From contig CAWGEX010000003.1 of assembly GCA_963821755.1 (NCBI GenBank), positions 1,426,001-1,490,000 of the forward strand: a DNA stretch of 64,000 nt. Reading direction: 5' to 3'. Source of the DNA: Bog-473 sp963821755. GTDB taxonomy: Bacteria > Actinomycetota > Acidimicrobiia > Acidimicrobiales > RAAP-2. The translations under genes were made by a program, and so were the position numbers. Of this stretch, positions 1-8,322 are shown piece after piece. The notes under the pieces are model-generated. The model had not been told where the DNA came from. It made no database searches and worked only from the letters and a program-made list of their open reading frames with translations. The first letter of the stretch is position 1. Each line of letters opens with the position of its first letter.

Positions 1-747
1 CACCGGCGCATGATCTGAAGGCTTCTGGCCCTTGCGCGCATCACGGTCCCGAAAGGCCGCCGTCGCCCGTGCCGCCAGATCCTGACTCACGAGGAGGAGA
101 TCGATCCGCATGCCGCGCCCTTGATGGAAATCGCCCGCTCGATAGTCCCACCAGGTGAAGGTCCCCGGGTCATTGAATCGCGTGAATACGTCTTCGAGAC
201 CCCAGTCCTCGACGTGGCGGAGGGCGGCCCGTTCGGGCTCGCTCACGTGGGTCATGCCGACAAAGTGGGCCGGGTCCCACACGTCCCTGTCGGCAGGCGC
301 CACATTGAAGTCGCCGCAGACCGCCACCGATGAACCGGGAGGGCAAGTCTCGTCGAGCACGGTGCGCAAGCGCGCCAACCAGTCCAGCTTGAACTGGTAG
401 AACTCGTCATCCAGGCTCCGCCCGTTGGGCACGTAGACCGAGTGCACCCGTACGCCGGCGCACGTAGCGGCCAGGAAGCGACACCCATGCGTGTCCTCGA
501 CGGCGCCGAACCCCCGCGCCACCTCAACCAGCCCGATGCGGCTGAGCAGGGCCACCCCGTTCCATCGTCCGTCGCCGTGGTGGGCCGCCTCGTAGCCCAT
601 GGCGTTGAATGTCTCCAGCGGGAACTTGTCGTCGGCCTGCTTGGTCTCCTGGAGGCAGAGCACGTCGGGTTGGTGCTCCTCCATCCATGAGGTCAGGCGC
701 GGCAGGCGTGCCGTGAGCGAATTGACGTTCCAGGTGGCTAGGCGCAT
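1..747 (-). CDS. xthA: Exodeoxyribonuclease III (AP endonuclease), 3' end cut by window edge
   Basis: Mg-dependent exonuclease/AP endonuclease of base-excision repair (EEP superfamily). 249 codons are visible from ATG at 747. Motifs in order: WNVNS (residues 6-10), LQETK (32-36, metal-binding Glu), HGDGRWNGVA (58-67), GDFNVAP (145-151) and SDHAPV (244-249), the last being the C-terminal catalytic Asp-His motif. Only a few residues should be missing, because family members end about 10-20 residues after SDHAPV. The start overlaps the fabZ stop as TGATG, so the two genes are probably translationally coupled, with xthA downstream. The family call is secure. Exo versus AP-endo preference cannot be read from sequence. 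Confidence 0.93.
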   Translation of the reverse strand, partial: MRLATWNVNSLTARLPRLTSWMEEHQPDVLCLQETKQADDKFPLETFNAMGYEAAHHGDGRWNGVALLSRIGLVEVARGFGAVEDTHGCRFLAATCAGVRVHSVYVPNGRSLDDEFYQFKLDWLARLRTVLDETCPPGSSVAVCGDFNVAPADRDVWDPAHFVGMTHVSEPERAALRHVEDWGLEDVFTRFNDPGTFTWWDYRAGDFHQGRGMRIDLLLVSQDLAARATAAFRDRDARKGQKPSDHAPV

Positions 748-1184
748 CAGGGGGCACCGGCGTCGACGAGGACAAAGAGAAGGTCCGCTTCGCACGCCCT
801 GTCGCCGTTGACCGAGGCGATGCCGTGGCCCTTCCCGGCGCGGGACGACATGTGGTTCAGGTCCATCTGGAGCGCGAGGGTGTCGCCGGGAACCACCTGG
901 CGGCGGAACCGGGCCCGCTCGATCCCGCCGAAGAGGGGGAGTTTGCCGGCAAAGCGCTCGTCGAGGAGAAGGGCGATACCGCCCAGCTGGGCCAACGACT
1001 CGATCATCAGCACGCCCGGAAGGGTGGGGCGGCCGGGGAAATGACCCGAGAAGAACGGCTCATCGCCGGTCAATTCCCAGCGCCCCCGCGCCGAGACGCC
1101 CGGTTCAACCGATTCGACCGCGGTGACGAAGAGGAAGGGCGGCCGATGGGCCAAGACGTCGATCGGGTCAGGCATCTTCTCCAT
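747..1184 (-). CDS. fabZ: 3-hydroxyacyl-ACP dehydratase (FabZ-like)
   Basis: Hot-dog-fold dehydratase of type II fatty-acid synthesis, converting 3-hydroxyacyl-ACP to trans-2-enoyl-ACP. About 145 aa, the usual FabZ length. HRPPFLFV lies near residues 13-20 and the signature GHFPGRPTLPGVLM at 47-60 is followed by IESLAQ; His48 and Glu62 fit the catalytic pair. The open frame extends upstream, but those residues are Arg/Pro-rich and overlap the neighbouring gene. ATG 1184 (or ATG 1175) is preferred because a TATAGT hexamer sits 9 bases before 1184. It could instead act on a specialised acyl chain, since no other fab gene is present. Confidence 0.88.
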   Translation of the reverse strand: MEKMPDPIDVLAHRPPFLFVTAVESVEPGVSARGRWELTGDEPFFSGHFPGRPTLPGVLMIESLAQLGGIALLLDERFAGKLPLFGGIERARFRRQVVPGDTLALQMDLNHMSSRAGKGHGIASVNGDRACEADLLFVLVDAGAP

Positions 1185-1193
1185 CGGCCCGAG

Positions 1194-1199
1194 ACTATA
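1194..1199 (-). promoter_or_regulatory. -10 box of fabZ-xthA
   Basis: TATAGT on the minus strand, 9 bases before the fabZ ATG at 1184. Transcription would start within a few bases of the start codon. It supports the short FabZ start and a fabZ-xthA transcript. Confidence 0.5.
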
Positions 1200-1209
1200 G
1201 ACACTGGCC

Positions 1210-2487
1210 CTAGGAGGACTTCTTGGCCGCCTTCTTGGCCGCCTTCTTGACCGGGCTGCGCTGTTTCTTGGCCGGAGCAAGGGGAAGGGAGAGCTCCGCC
1301 ACTCTCCGGGGCGGGTCGAGCCCGGCCAGCACGAACTTGCGCAGCTCACCCTTGTTCAGCAGTTCACGCGCCTTGGTTGGTGGCGGGGTCCCCATGGCAC
1401 TCAGGGGGATGTAGCAGTGCAACCGGCCGCCGTCGGGCAATGCCACATCGACCATGGCCCCGTGCGAGGTGAAGGAGACGACCTCACCTTCAAGAGTGCT
1501 CCCGACCGGGTAGGTGGCCACAAAATTGATGAAGGCGAGGGGTGCATTGACCGCCGGGGGTGGGCTGGACGACGTCTTCTTGGCCACGGGGGCGGCGGCG
1601 AGGTGGGCCCGGGTCCGCTGGGGTGCCTTGGCCTCGGCAGCCGCCTTCTTGGCCACCTGGGTCTTGGCTGGCGCCTTCTTGGCCACCGATGCTTTCTTCG
1701 TCGCCGGTGCCTTCTTGGTGGCGGCGGCCTTCTTGGGTCCCGACACCTTCTTCGCCGCGCCCTTCTTCTTGGCCGGAGCCTTGGCTGCCTTCTTGGCCTC
1801 GGGCGGGTCGAGCGCTTCGGCCACCGCCTCGTCAATGGCCGTCGACAAGGTGGGATCGACCAATGCCGCGGCTTTGCGAGCAGGACGAGCCGGTGGCGGC
1901 GAGGTGGGCGTGAGGGGCCAGGAGGAATCGAGGACGGGCTCCGATTTCTTCGATGAACGCCGGGCCGCCTTCTTGGCCGCCTTGGCCAACTCGGCCGCCT
2001 TGGCCGGAGCCGATTCGGGGTCACGCTTCGAGCGTGTCTCCGCGGTGGCGGCCCGGCTCTTGACGCCGCGCACGGGGAGCCGGTGCGTGAAGATCCATCC
2101 CACCCCGGGTACCGGCTTGCCCCCGATGAGCCGGCCCTCGTCGAAGAGCCATGGATGCTCACCGTGAAATTCCTGGAAGGAATCGTTGGAGAGCACGATG
2201 GCGCCGGTCCGCTCGGCGATCCTCAGGACGAAGGCATCTCCACGTCCGATGGCGCCGGCCGGCGGGGAGACGATTTCCCCGTTCAACATGGCCTCGCGCA
2301 CCTGCTCGCGCTCGGACTCGTCAATCCGGTGCTCGAAGGATGCGTCCACCACGACGGTGATGCGGCCCTCGGGATCTTCCTCGGCGTACGCCCTGACCGC
2401 TTCGTCCAATTGCTTCAAGCTCGGGAGCGTGCGTCCTTCGGTGGCCAGGTTCGACCCGTCCACCACGACGTGATGCGGTTCAGCCAA
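1210..2487 (-). CDS. NYN/PIN-like ribonuclease with Lys/Ala-rich linker and S1-like domain
   Basis: About 425 aa in three parts. Residues 7-150 look like an NYN (Zc3h12a-type) nuclease: VVVDGSNLA at the start, TVVVDASF in the middle, and acidic positions in GRGDAFVLRIAE and IVLSNDSF that could hold the metal. Residues 150-320 are dominated by AKKA/PAKK repeats like a histone H1 tail. Residues 330-410 (YPVGSTLEGEVVSF, SHGAMVDVAL, CYIPLS) resemble an S1 RNA-binding domain, followed by another Lys-rich tail. Probably an RNA-processing or decay enzyme that binds nucleic acid at several sites. The start is uncertain: TTG 2487, GTG 2466 and GTG 2463 are all possible, and all avoid a long overlap with kgd. 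It follows kgd directly, so it may be co-transcribed. Confidence 0.72.
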   Translation of the reverse strand: MAEPHHVVVDGSNLATEGRTLPSLKQLDEAVRAYAEEDPEGRITVVVDASFEHRIDESEREQVREAMLNGEIVSPPAGAIGRGDAFVLRIAERTGAIVLSNDSFQEFHGEHPWLFDEGRLIGGKPVPGVGWIFTHRLPVRGVKSRAATAETRSKRDPESAPAKAAELAKAAKKAARRSSKKSEPVLDSSWPLTPTSPPPARPARKAAALVDPTLSTAIDEAVAEALDPPEAKKAAKAPAKKKGAAKKVSGPKKAAATKKAPATKKASVAKKAPAKTQVAKKAAAEAKAPQRTRAHLAAAPVAKKTSSSPPPAVNAPLAFINFVATYPVGSTLEGEVVSFTSHGAMVDVALPDGGRLHCYIPLSAMGTPPPTKARELLNKGELRKFVLAGLDPPRRVAELSLPLAPAKKQRSPVKKAAKKAAKKSS

Positions 2488-5400
2488 TGGCGCGCCGCAA
2501 CAAGTCAGCCTGCTCCAACTGATGGAGTGCGGCACTTCCGATGGCGGGACTGGCCGATTCGTTCCGACTGACATGGCGCAACTTCAGACGCTCAGGCAGC
2601 AAGGCGTGCAAGCGCGCATGGACGAATGACCAGGCCCCCATGTTCTCGGGCTCCTCCTGCAACCACACCACCTCTTCGGCGTCTCCGTAGTGATCGAAGA
2701 CAGCGGTCAGGCGCGACGTCGGCCACGGATAGAGCTGCTCGACGCGCACGATGGCCACTCCGGCCGCCGCCGTGGCGTCGTGGCCTGCCAGCTCTTGGCG
2801 CCGCTGCATCGCCTCATGGGCGACCTTTCCGCTGCACAACACGATGCGGCGGACCGTCCCGGGGTCGACCACTTCGGTATCTTCGAGCACGGTCGAGAAC
2901 GATCCGTCGACAAATTCAGCGAAGGGGGAACGCGAGGAATGGGCGTGTAGCAAGGACTTTGGGGTCACCACGATCAAGGGCCGTTTCGGCGTGCGCGCCG
3001 CCTGCGAGCGCAGTAGGTGGAAATATTGCGCCGCCGTGGACGGGATGACCACCCGGAGGTTGTCACGGGCGCAGAGCGACAGGAATCGCTCGACGCGAGA
3101 TGACGAGTGCTCGGGCCCCTGGCCCTCGTACCCATGGGGGAGCAACAGGCCCAGACTGGAGTGCTGGCCCCACTTGATCTCGGCCGCCACCAGGAAATTG
3201 TCGATGATGATCTGCGCGCCGTTGACGAAGTCACCGAACTGCGCTTCCCACAGCACGAGGGCCTCGGGCGCTTCCACCGAATAGCCGTATTCGAAGCCGA
3301 CGGCGGCGTACTCCGAGAGCAGCGAGTCGCGGGCGGTGAAGCAGCCGATCGAGCCTTCGGCCGGCTCCAACGCACCAGCGCCGACTCGGCGCAGCCCAGT
3401 GTCGATATGGGCCAGCGGGATGAATTCCTCCCCGTTGGCGTAGTCCACCAGCACGGCGTGCCGTTGGCTGAATGTGCCGCGGCGGGTGTCCTGTCCGGTC
3501 AGACGCACGTTGACGCCTTCGTACAACAGCGAGCCCATGGCCAGGGCCTCGGCCAGAGCCCAGTCAACTTGACCTTCCGCCACCACCTCGTCCCGTTGGG
3601 AGAATTGGCGCTCCAGCTTGGGGTGGATGGTGAAGCCATCAGGAACGGTACGCACGATCGAAGCCAAGGCGTGCAGGACATCGCCCGCCACGCCGGTCTC
3701 CTCCGGCGGGACCTCTGCCGCGGCCGGCTCGGCGTCCGGGAGGTGGTCGGGGACGAGCGAAGGCTCGCCGCGGACTTCATCCAGCACCGTCTGCAAGGCC
3801 TTGTTGAAGTCGTCGAGGGCCGACTCGGCGTCTTCGAGCGTGATATCGCCTCGGCGCACCAGGGTCTCGGTGTACAGCTTGCGCACCGATCGCTTGGCTT
3901 CGATGCGCTGGTACATCAAGGGTTGGGTGTAGCTCGGATCGTCGCCCTCGTTGTGGCCGTGCTTGCGGTAGCAGACGATGTCGATGACCACGTCCTTATG
4001 AAAGGTCTGTCGGAAGGCGAAGGCCAAACGGGCGGCTCGCACGCAGGCTTCGGGATCGTCTCCGTTGACGTGGAAGATCGGGGCCTGGACCATCTTGGCC
4101 ACATCCGTCGGGTAGACCGAGGTGCGGGCTGACGCCGGAGCCGTGGTGAAGCCCAATTGGTTGTTGATGACGACATGCACGGTGCCCCCGGTGCGATAGC
4201 CCGAGAGGCCCGACAGGTTGAGGGTCTCGGCCACCACACCCTGTCCGGCGAAGGCGGCGTCACCGTGCACCAGAACCGACATGCAGGGGAACCCGAACGT
4301 GCCCTCGGCCAGCGCTCGGGGAGTCCCGTCGGTGGGCGGCGACAACCGATCCTGCTTGGCCCGGGTCATGCCTTCGACCACCGGGTCCACCGCTTCGAGG
4401 TGGGAGGGGTTCGACGCCACGGTGACCGGGAGCTCCTCGCCGGCACTGCCGTGGAACGTGCCGCGGGCGCCTTTGTGGTACTTCACGTCCCCCGATCCCT
4501 GTACCGATTCGGGATCGAGATTGCCCTCGAACTCCTCGAAAATGTCGCGGTACGACTTCCCCACAATGTTGGCCAGGACGTTGAGCCGGCCGCGATGTGA
4601 CATGCCCATGACCACTTCGGCCACCCCGGACCCCGCCGCGGCATCGAGCAGGGTGTCCAGGAGGACGATGGTTGATTCAGCTCCCTCCAGCCCGAAGCGC
4701 TTCTGACCGACATAGCGGGTGTGGAGAAATCGCTCGAACACCTCGGCCGCATTGAGTCGATCGAGAATGTGCCGTTGTTCATCTTGATTGAGCGTGCTCG
4801 GTTGTCCCTCGACATGCTGTTGGATCCACCGCTTCTGCTCGGGATCCTGCAGGTGCATGTACTCGATGCCGAGTGTGCGGCAGTAGGCGTCGCGCAGGAC
4901 GTGGAGGATGTCGTCGAGCGTGGCCACGTCGCGCCCGGCCAAGCCGTCGGTCACAAAGGATCGCGGCAGGTCCCAGATGGTGAGGCCGTACGTCAGGGGG
5001 TCGAGCTCGGCATGGATGTGCGGAGGTTCGGCGTCGAGCGGATCGAGATGGGCGATCAGGTGCCCCCGCACCCGGTACATGTTGATCAGGGTCTGCACGT
5101 GCACCTGCTTGATCAGATGCTGGTGCTCGCCTTCGTCGGTGCCGTCGCCGGCGTTGCTGTCGACCCGCCAGCGCACCGGCTCGTAGGGCACTCCCATCGA
5201 TTCGAAGAGGGAGTCGTAGAAGCCGTCCGCCCCGGTCAGCAGGGCGGCCACCCGGCCCAGGAAGATGCCCGACTCCGCTCCTTGGATGATGCGGTGGTCG
5301 TAGGTCGACGTGAGCGTGACCACCTTGCCCAGACCAAGCTGGGCCACGACGCGTGGGTCGGCCGCCTCGAAGCCCGCCGGGTACCCCAGCGCGCCCACTC

Positions 5401-6196
5401 CGATGATGGCGCCTTGCCCGGGCATGAGGCGGGGCACCGATTGCACCGTGCCCAGCGTCCCCGGGTTGGTCAAGGTCACCGTGGTGCCGGCGAAGTCGTC
5501 GGGCGAGATTTTGTTGGTGTGGATTTTGCGGATGAGATCCTCATAGGCCATCACGAACGACCGGAAGTCGAGGGTGTCGGCGTCCCGGATGCATGGGACC
5601 AGCAGGGTGCGAGATCCGTCGCTCCTCTCCTGGTCGACGGCCAGGCCGAGGCCGACGTGCTTGTGATGTATGACACCGGGCTTCCCGGCGTCACCGGCGT
5701 GCTCGACGAAAGCCGCGTTGAGGGCCGGCACGTCGTGCAGGGCCCGCACCACGGCGTAGCCGATGAGATGGGTGAAGCTGACCTTGGCTCCGGTGGTGCG
5801 GGCCAGCTGGTTGTTGAGGATCTGGCGATTGACCTCGAGCAGACGGGCCGGCACGCTGCGCACACTGGTGGCCGTGGGGACCGAGAGGCTGGCTTCCATG
5901 TTGGCCACGATGCGAGAGGCCGCGCCCCGCAGGACCGTGGCCTCCTGGGCTTCCGGGCCGGCTGTCGGGGTGACCGCCGGGCTGGCCACTGGAGCAGAGG
6001 CCGGAGCAGCAGCGGGGGTCGGCGCCGGGGCCGGGGCGGACTGGGGCGCCGGCACGGGGGCGGGCCGGTAGTCAGCGAAGAATTCCCTCCAGCTGTCGCT
6101 CACCGACGTCGGATCGACCAGAAATCGGTCGTACATGTCGTCTACCAGCCATGCATTCGGGCCAAAAGAGCCCGGCGTGGCCGTGGATTGGGACAT
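2480..6196 (-). CDS. kgd: Multifunctional 2-oxoglutarate decarboxylase/dehydrogenase (E2 catalytic domain fused to E1o)
   Basis: 1238 aa, the size of mycobacterial Kgd (about 1230). Thiamine-diphosphate enzyme of the TCA cycle that decarboxylates 2-oxoglutarate and, with a lipoylated E2 and E3, makes succinyl-CoA. Order: N-terminal E1o tail with WLVDDMYDRF (about 16-25), Ala/Pro linker (50-100), acyltransferase domain with the DHRIIQGAESG motif near 320, then the E1 domain with HRGRLNVLAN, GDAAFAGQG and NNQLGFTTAP. There is no lipoyl domain, as expected for this fusion. ATG 6196 is chosen because TATGGT lies 6 bases upstream, suggesting a leaderless mRNA. Divergent from the hydrolase gene. 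Confidence 0.96.
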   Translation of the reverse strand: MSQSTATPGSFGPNAWLVDDMYDRFLVDPTSVSDSWREFFADYRPAPVPAPQSAPAPAPTPAAAPASAPVASPAVTPTAGPEAQEATVLRGAASRIVANMEASLSVPTATSVRSVPARLLEVNRQILNNQLARTTGAKVSFTHLIGYAVVRALHDVPALNAAFVEHAGDAGKPGVIHHKHVGLGLAVDQERSDGSRTLLVPCIRDADTLDFRSFVMAYEDLIRKIHTNKISPDDFAGTTVTLTNPGTLGTVQSVPRLMPGQGAIIGVGALGYPAGFEAADPRVVAQLGLGKVVTLTSTYDHRIIQGAESGIFLGRVAALLTGADGFYDSLFESMGVPYEPVRWRVDSNAGDGTDEGEHQHLIKQVHVQTLINMYRVRGHLIAHLDPLDAEPPHIHAELDPLTYGLTIWDLPRSFVTDGLAGRDVATLDDILHVLRDAYCRTLGIEYMHLQDPEQKRWIQQHVEGQPSTLNQDEQRHILDRLNAAEVFERFLHTRYVGQKRFGLEGAESTIVLLDTLLDAAAGSGVAEVVMGMSHRGRLNVLANIVGKSYRDIFEEFEGNLDPESVQGSGDVKYHKGARGTFHGSAGEELPVTVASNPSHLEAVDPVVEGMTRAKQDRLSPPTDGTPRALAEGTFGFPCMSVLVHGDAAFAGQGVVAETLNLSGLSGYRTGGTVHVVINNQLGFTTAPASARTSVYPTDVAKMVQAPIFHVNGDDPEACVRAARLAFAFRQTFHKDVVIDIVCYRKHGHNEGDDPSYTQPLMYQRIEAKRSVRKLYTETLVRRGDITLEDAESALDDFNKALQTVLDEVRGEPSLVPDHLPDAEPAAAEVPPEETGVAGDVLHALASIVRTVPDGFTIHPKLERQFSQRDEVVAEGQVDWALAEALAMGSLLYEGVNVRLTGQDTRRGTFSQRHAVLVDYANGEEFIPLAHIDTGLRRVGAGALEPAEGSIGCFTARDSLLSEYAAVGFEYGYSVEAPEALVLWEAQFGDFVNGAQIIIDNFLVAAEIKWGQHSSLGLLLPHGYEGQGPEHSSSRVERFLSLCARDNLRVVIPSTAAQYFHLLRSQAARTPKRPLIVVTPKSLLHAHSSRSPFAEFVDGSFSTVLEDTEVVDPGTVRRIVLCSGKVAHEAMQRRQELAGHDATAAAGVAIVRVEQLYPWPTSRLTAVFDHYGDAEEVVWLQEEPENMGAWSFVHARLHALLPERLKLRHVSRNESASPAIGSAALHQLEQADLLRRAIG

Positions 6197-6202
6197 GGAC
6201 CC

Positions 6203-6208
6203 ACCATA
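6203..6208 (-). promoter_or_regulatory. -10 box of kgd (leaderless)
   Basis: TATGGT on the minus strand, 6 bases before the kgd ATG. Fits the TAnnnT-N6/7-start pattern seen repeatedly in this window. Confidence 0.55.
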
Positions 6209-6235
6209 CCGGGGGCGCTCGGGCAGCTGGGGCGG

Positions 6236-6247
6236 GACGATATCGTC
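6236..6247 (+). promoter_or_regulatory. Perfect 12-bp palindrome GACGATATCGTC between kgd and hydrolase
   Basis: Perfect palindrome in the 61-base divergent gap. It carries TATCGT on both strands: the plus copy (6241-6246) is 11 bases before the hydrolase ATG, and the minus copy is about 40 bases before kgd. It could be a symmetric -10 element firing both ways or a dimeric repressor site. The sequence alone cannot decide. Confidence 0.4.
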
Positions 6248-6257
6248 ACACCTGCCC

Positions 6258-7049
6258 ATGAGCTACCCCGCCGGCCTCCACGTCCTCGAGCGGCCGGCGG
6301 CCTCCTCCCCGGCTCCGACCGTCGTCCTGGTCCATGGTTCGCTCGATCGGGCCGAGAGCTTTCGCCGGGTCATGCGCCGGCTGCCCGACATCAACACGGT
6401 GGCCTACGACCGGCGCGGCTATCAGGGCTCCCGCGGCGGCGGGGTGGTGGACCTCGGCGGCCACATCGCCGACCTGCTCGACGTGGCGACCGAGCTGCGC
6501 TCGGCCGGAACCACCAGCCTGGCGGCAGTGGGCCACAGCCTGGGGGGCGATGTCGTGGTCGGCGCGGCGCTGGCTGAGCCCCGGGCCTTCGACGCCATCG
6601 GGGCCTATGAGCCGCCCATGCCGTGGCTCGGTTTCAGGCGCACGCCGGCCGGCTCGGACCGGCCCCGGGAATGGGCCCCGCTGGCCGAGGACCCGGGAGA
6701 CGAGGCCGAACGGTTCTTCGGTCGGATGGTCAGCCCGGAGGCCTGGCGGCGCCTCTCCGACGATGGGCGCGCCACCCGCCGTGCCGACGGTCCGGCGCTG
6801 GTGGCGGACATGACGTTCATGCGCGGGAAACAGCCATTCGACGTGCTGGCGCTCACCACACCCGCCGTCTTCGGCATGGGCGGAGAGGGTAGCCAGGCGC
6901 ATCACCGCACCACCGTGGCCTGGCTCGGCTCCCACGTGCCCGGGGCCGAGACCTACGAGATCGCCGGGTCCCAGCACGGCGCCCATCTGTCCCACCCGGA
7001 CCATTTCGCCACCTTCGTCCGCCGGGTGTTGGCGCGAGCGGGTACCTAA
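6258..7049 (+). CDS. Alpha/beta hydrolase
   Basis: 263 aa single-domain alpha/beta hydrolase. VVLVHGSLD near residues 22-30 forms the oxyanion-hole HG, VGHSLGGD near 95 is the nucleophile elbow (Ser), and the late GSQHGAHLSHPDHF holds the catalytic His. The acid is probably in the strand around VFGMGGEGS. No signal peptide is visible, so it is probably cytoplasmic. ATG 6258 is chosen because upstream codons overlap the kgd promoter and resemble no protein. It is divergent from kgd. The substrate is unknown: esterase, haloperoxidase-like or lactonase roles are all possible. Confidence 0.8.
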   Translation: MSYPAGLHVLERPAASSPAPTVVLVHGSLDRAESFRRVMRRLPDINTVAYDRRGYQGSRGGGVVDLGGHIADLLDVATELRSAGTTSLAAVGHSLGGDVVVGAALAEPRAFDAIGAYEPPMPWLGFRRTPAGSDRPREWAPLAEDPGDEAERFFGRMVSPEAWRRLSDDGRATRRADGPALVADMTFMRGKQPFDVLALTTPAVFGMGGEGSQAHHRTTVAWLGSHVPGAETYEIAGSQHGAHLSHPDHFATFVRRVLARAGT

Positions 7050-7071
7050 GGCGGGAACCGCGGGCGGTGAC

Positions 7072-8028
7072 CTAGGTCGGGGAGAACGGCGGCAGTCCGT
7101 TGTCGGCCAGCTCGACCTCTTCCCGGCCGAAATGCTTCACCCGACGGGAGAGCAGGTCTTCGTATTCCGCACCCTTGCCCTCGCCCCGCAGCCCCGTGAC
7201 CAGCGGTGAATTGGAGAGGAAGACGGCACCGGCGAACATGACCAGCAGTGAGAGCGCTTCCAACGGGCCCCAAGGGTTGGCCGTCCGCAGGCTGTCGCCG
7301 TAGAGGGCGATGCCGAACAGGATGCTGGCCAGCGGGTCGACCAGCACCAGGGTCGACTGCGACGCCGCCAGCGGTCCGGCGTGGAAGGCGTTCTGCGTCA
7401 GAAAGAGGCCGGCCAGACCGAACACGACGAGACCGTAGGTCTGCCAGTGCACGAAGAGGCTGACCCAGTCCCGGGCGGCATAGTTACCGACCACTTTGAT
7501 CAGGGCGGCCGTGAAGGCGAATGAAATCGCGGCGGCGGATCCGAACATGGCCGCCTTCCACCAACGTGGCCCCCATCGGGTCGCTACCACGGTCACCACG
7601 ATGGCCGCGCTGGCCAAGCTCCCGACCAAGATCCAGTCCAGGTTGCTCGGGACCTCGTTTCCCCCACCGGGGTTGGAGAACACCAGGAAACCCGAGAGCC
7701 CGAAGGCAATGGCGGAGGCGCCGATCCATTCGCGCGGGGTGATCTTGTACCCGAAGTACGTCCCCAAAATGAAGACGAGGAACAGCAATTCCATCGTCAG
7801 TATCGGCTGGACCACCGAGAGCCGGCCGGCGTGCAGGGCAAAGGCCTGCAGGAGAAAGGAACAGACCATGAAGAAGAACCCCAGGAGCCAGATGCCACGA
7901 CGGATGGCGTGGGTCATCAAACTGAGCGTCATGGTCGACTCTTGCGGGGCGTCCTCGACGCCCATGCGCTGGAACACGCTCGTCAGCGCGTTGGACAACG
8001 CAGCCGCGAGAGCAAGGACGTAGACCAT
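7072..8028 (-). CDS. DMT-superfamily (EamA-like) membrane transporter
   Basis: 318 aa with about nine to ten hydrophobic segments covering residues 1-290 and a hydrophilic tail. The pattern of two homologous halves with short loops fits the drug/metabolite transporter superfamily. Landmarks are YVLALAAALSNALTSVF (helix 1), QPILTMELLFLVFILGTYFG (third to fourth helix) and a second-half LVLVDPLASILFGIALYG matching the usual EamA closing repeat. ATG 8028 is preferred over the upstream codon; TACACT lies 12 bases upstream. The substrate cannot be predicted. It converges with the hydrolase, 22 bases apart. Confidence 0.8.
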   Translation of the reverse strand: MVYVLALAAALSNALTSVFQRMGVEDAPQESTMTLSLMTHAIRRGIWLLGFFFMVCSFLLQAFALHAGRLSVVQPILTMELLFLVFILGTYFGYKITPREWIGASAIAFGLSGFLVFSNPGGGNEVPSNLDWILVGSLASAAIVVTVVATRWGPRWWKAAMFGSAAAISFAFTAALIKVVGNYAARDWVSLFVHWQTYGLVVFGLAGLFLTQNAFHAGPLAASQSTLVLVDPLASILFGIALYGDSLRTANPWGPLEALSLLVMFAGAVFLSNSPLVTGLRGEGKGAEYEDLLSRRVKHFGREEVELADNGLPPFSPT

Positions 8029-8285
8029 CGTTCCGCTCCAAGTGTACCGGCGGCCCCTATCGGCCACGCAGGGGGTACACAGCTGGTTCTCAGATAGAGC
8101 ACATCAGACGTGTGCCGCCACTACGACGCATGAATCGTGTGTGAGCGGTCGCCAGACACCGTTCCACTTCGTTCAAACCCGCGAACTCAACGAAAAATTG
8201 ATGGTTCATTCGACACCTTATGTGGCAGTTGCGTTACGTTTACGGAACCTTCCGCCGCTGGGGTGGCAGAAGGCGCAACAAAAAC

Positions 8286-8303
8286 GTCGCCCGCCCGGGC
8301 GAC
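8286..8303 (+). promoter_or_regulatory. Hairpin in the leader of the peptide-binding-protein gene
   Basis: Perfect inverted repeat GTCGCCCG-CC-CGGGCGAC, ending 9 bases before the Shine-Dalgarno sequence (AGGGAG, 8313-8318). In RNA it would be a strong GC stem near the ribosome-binding site. The roughly 290 bases from 8029 to 8322 contain no gene; the promoter is probably in the AT-richer part around 8190-8250, but no single hexamer pair stands out. Confidence 0.45.
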
Positions 8304-8322
8304 CAAATAGCAAGGGAGTGCT

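Noticed and set aside
1514..2167. 217-codon plus-strand frame opposite the NYN-type gene
   Set aside because: It reads the antisense of AKKA repeats, giving FLAxxFL patterns that imitate membrane helices.
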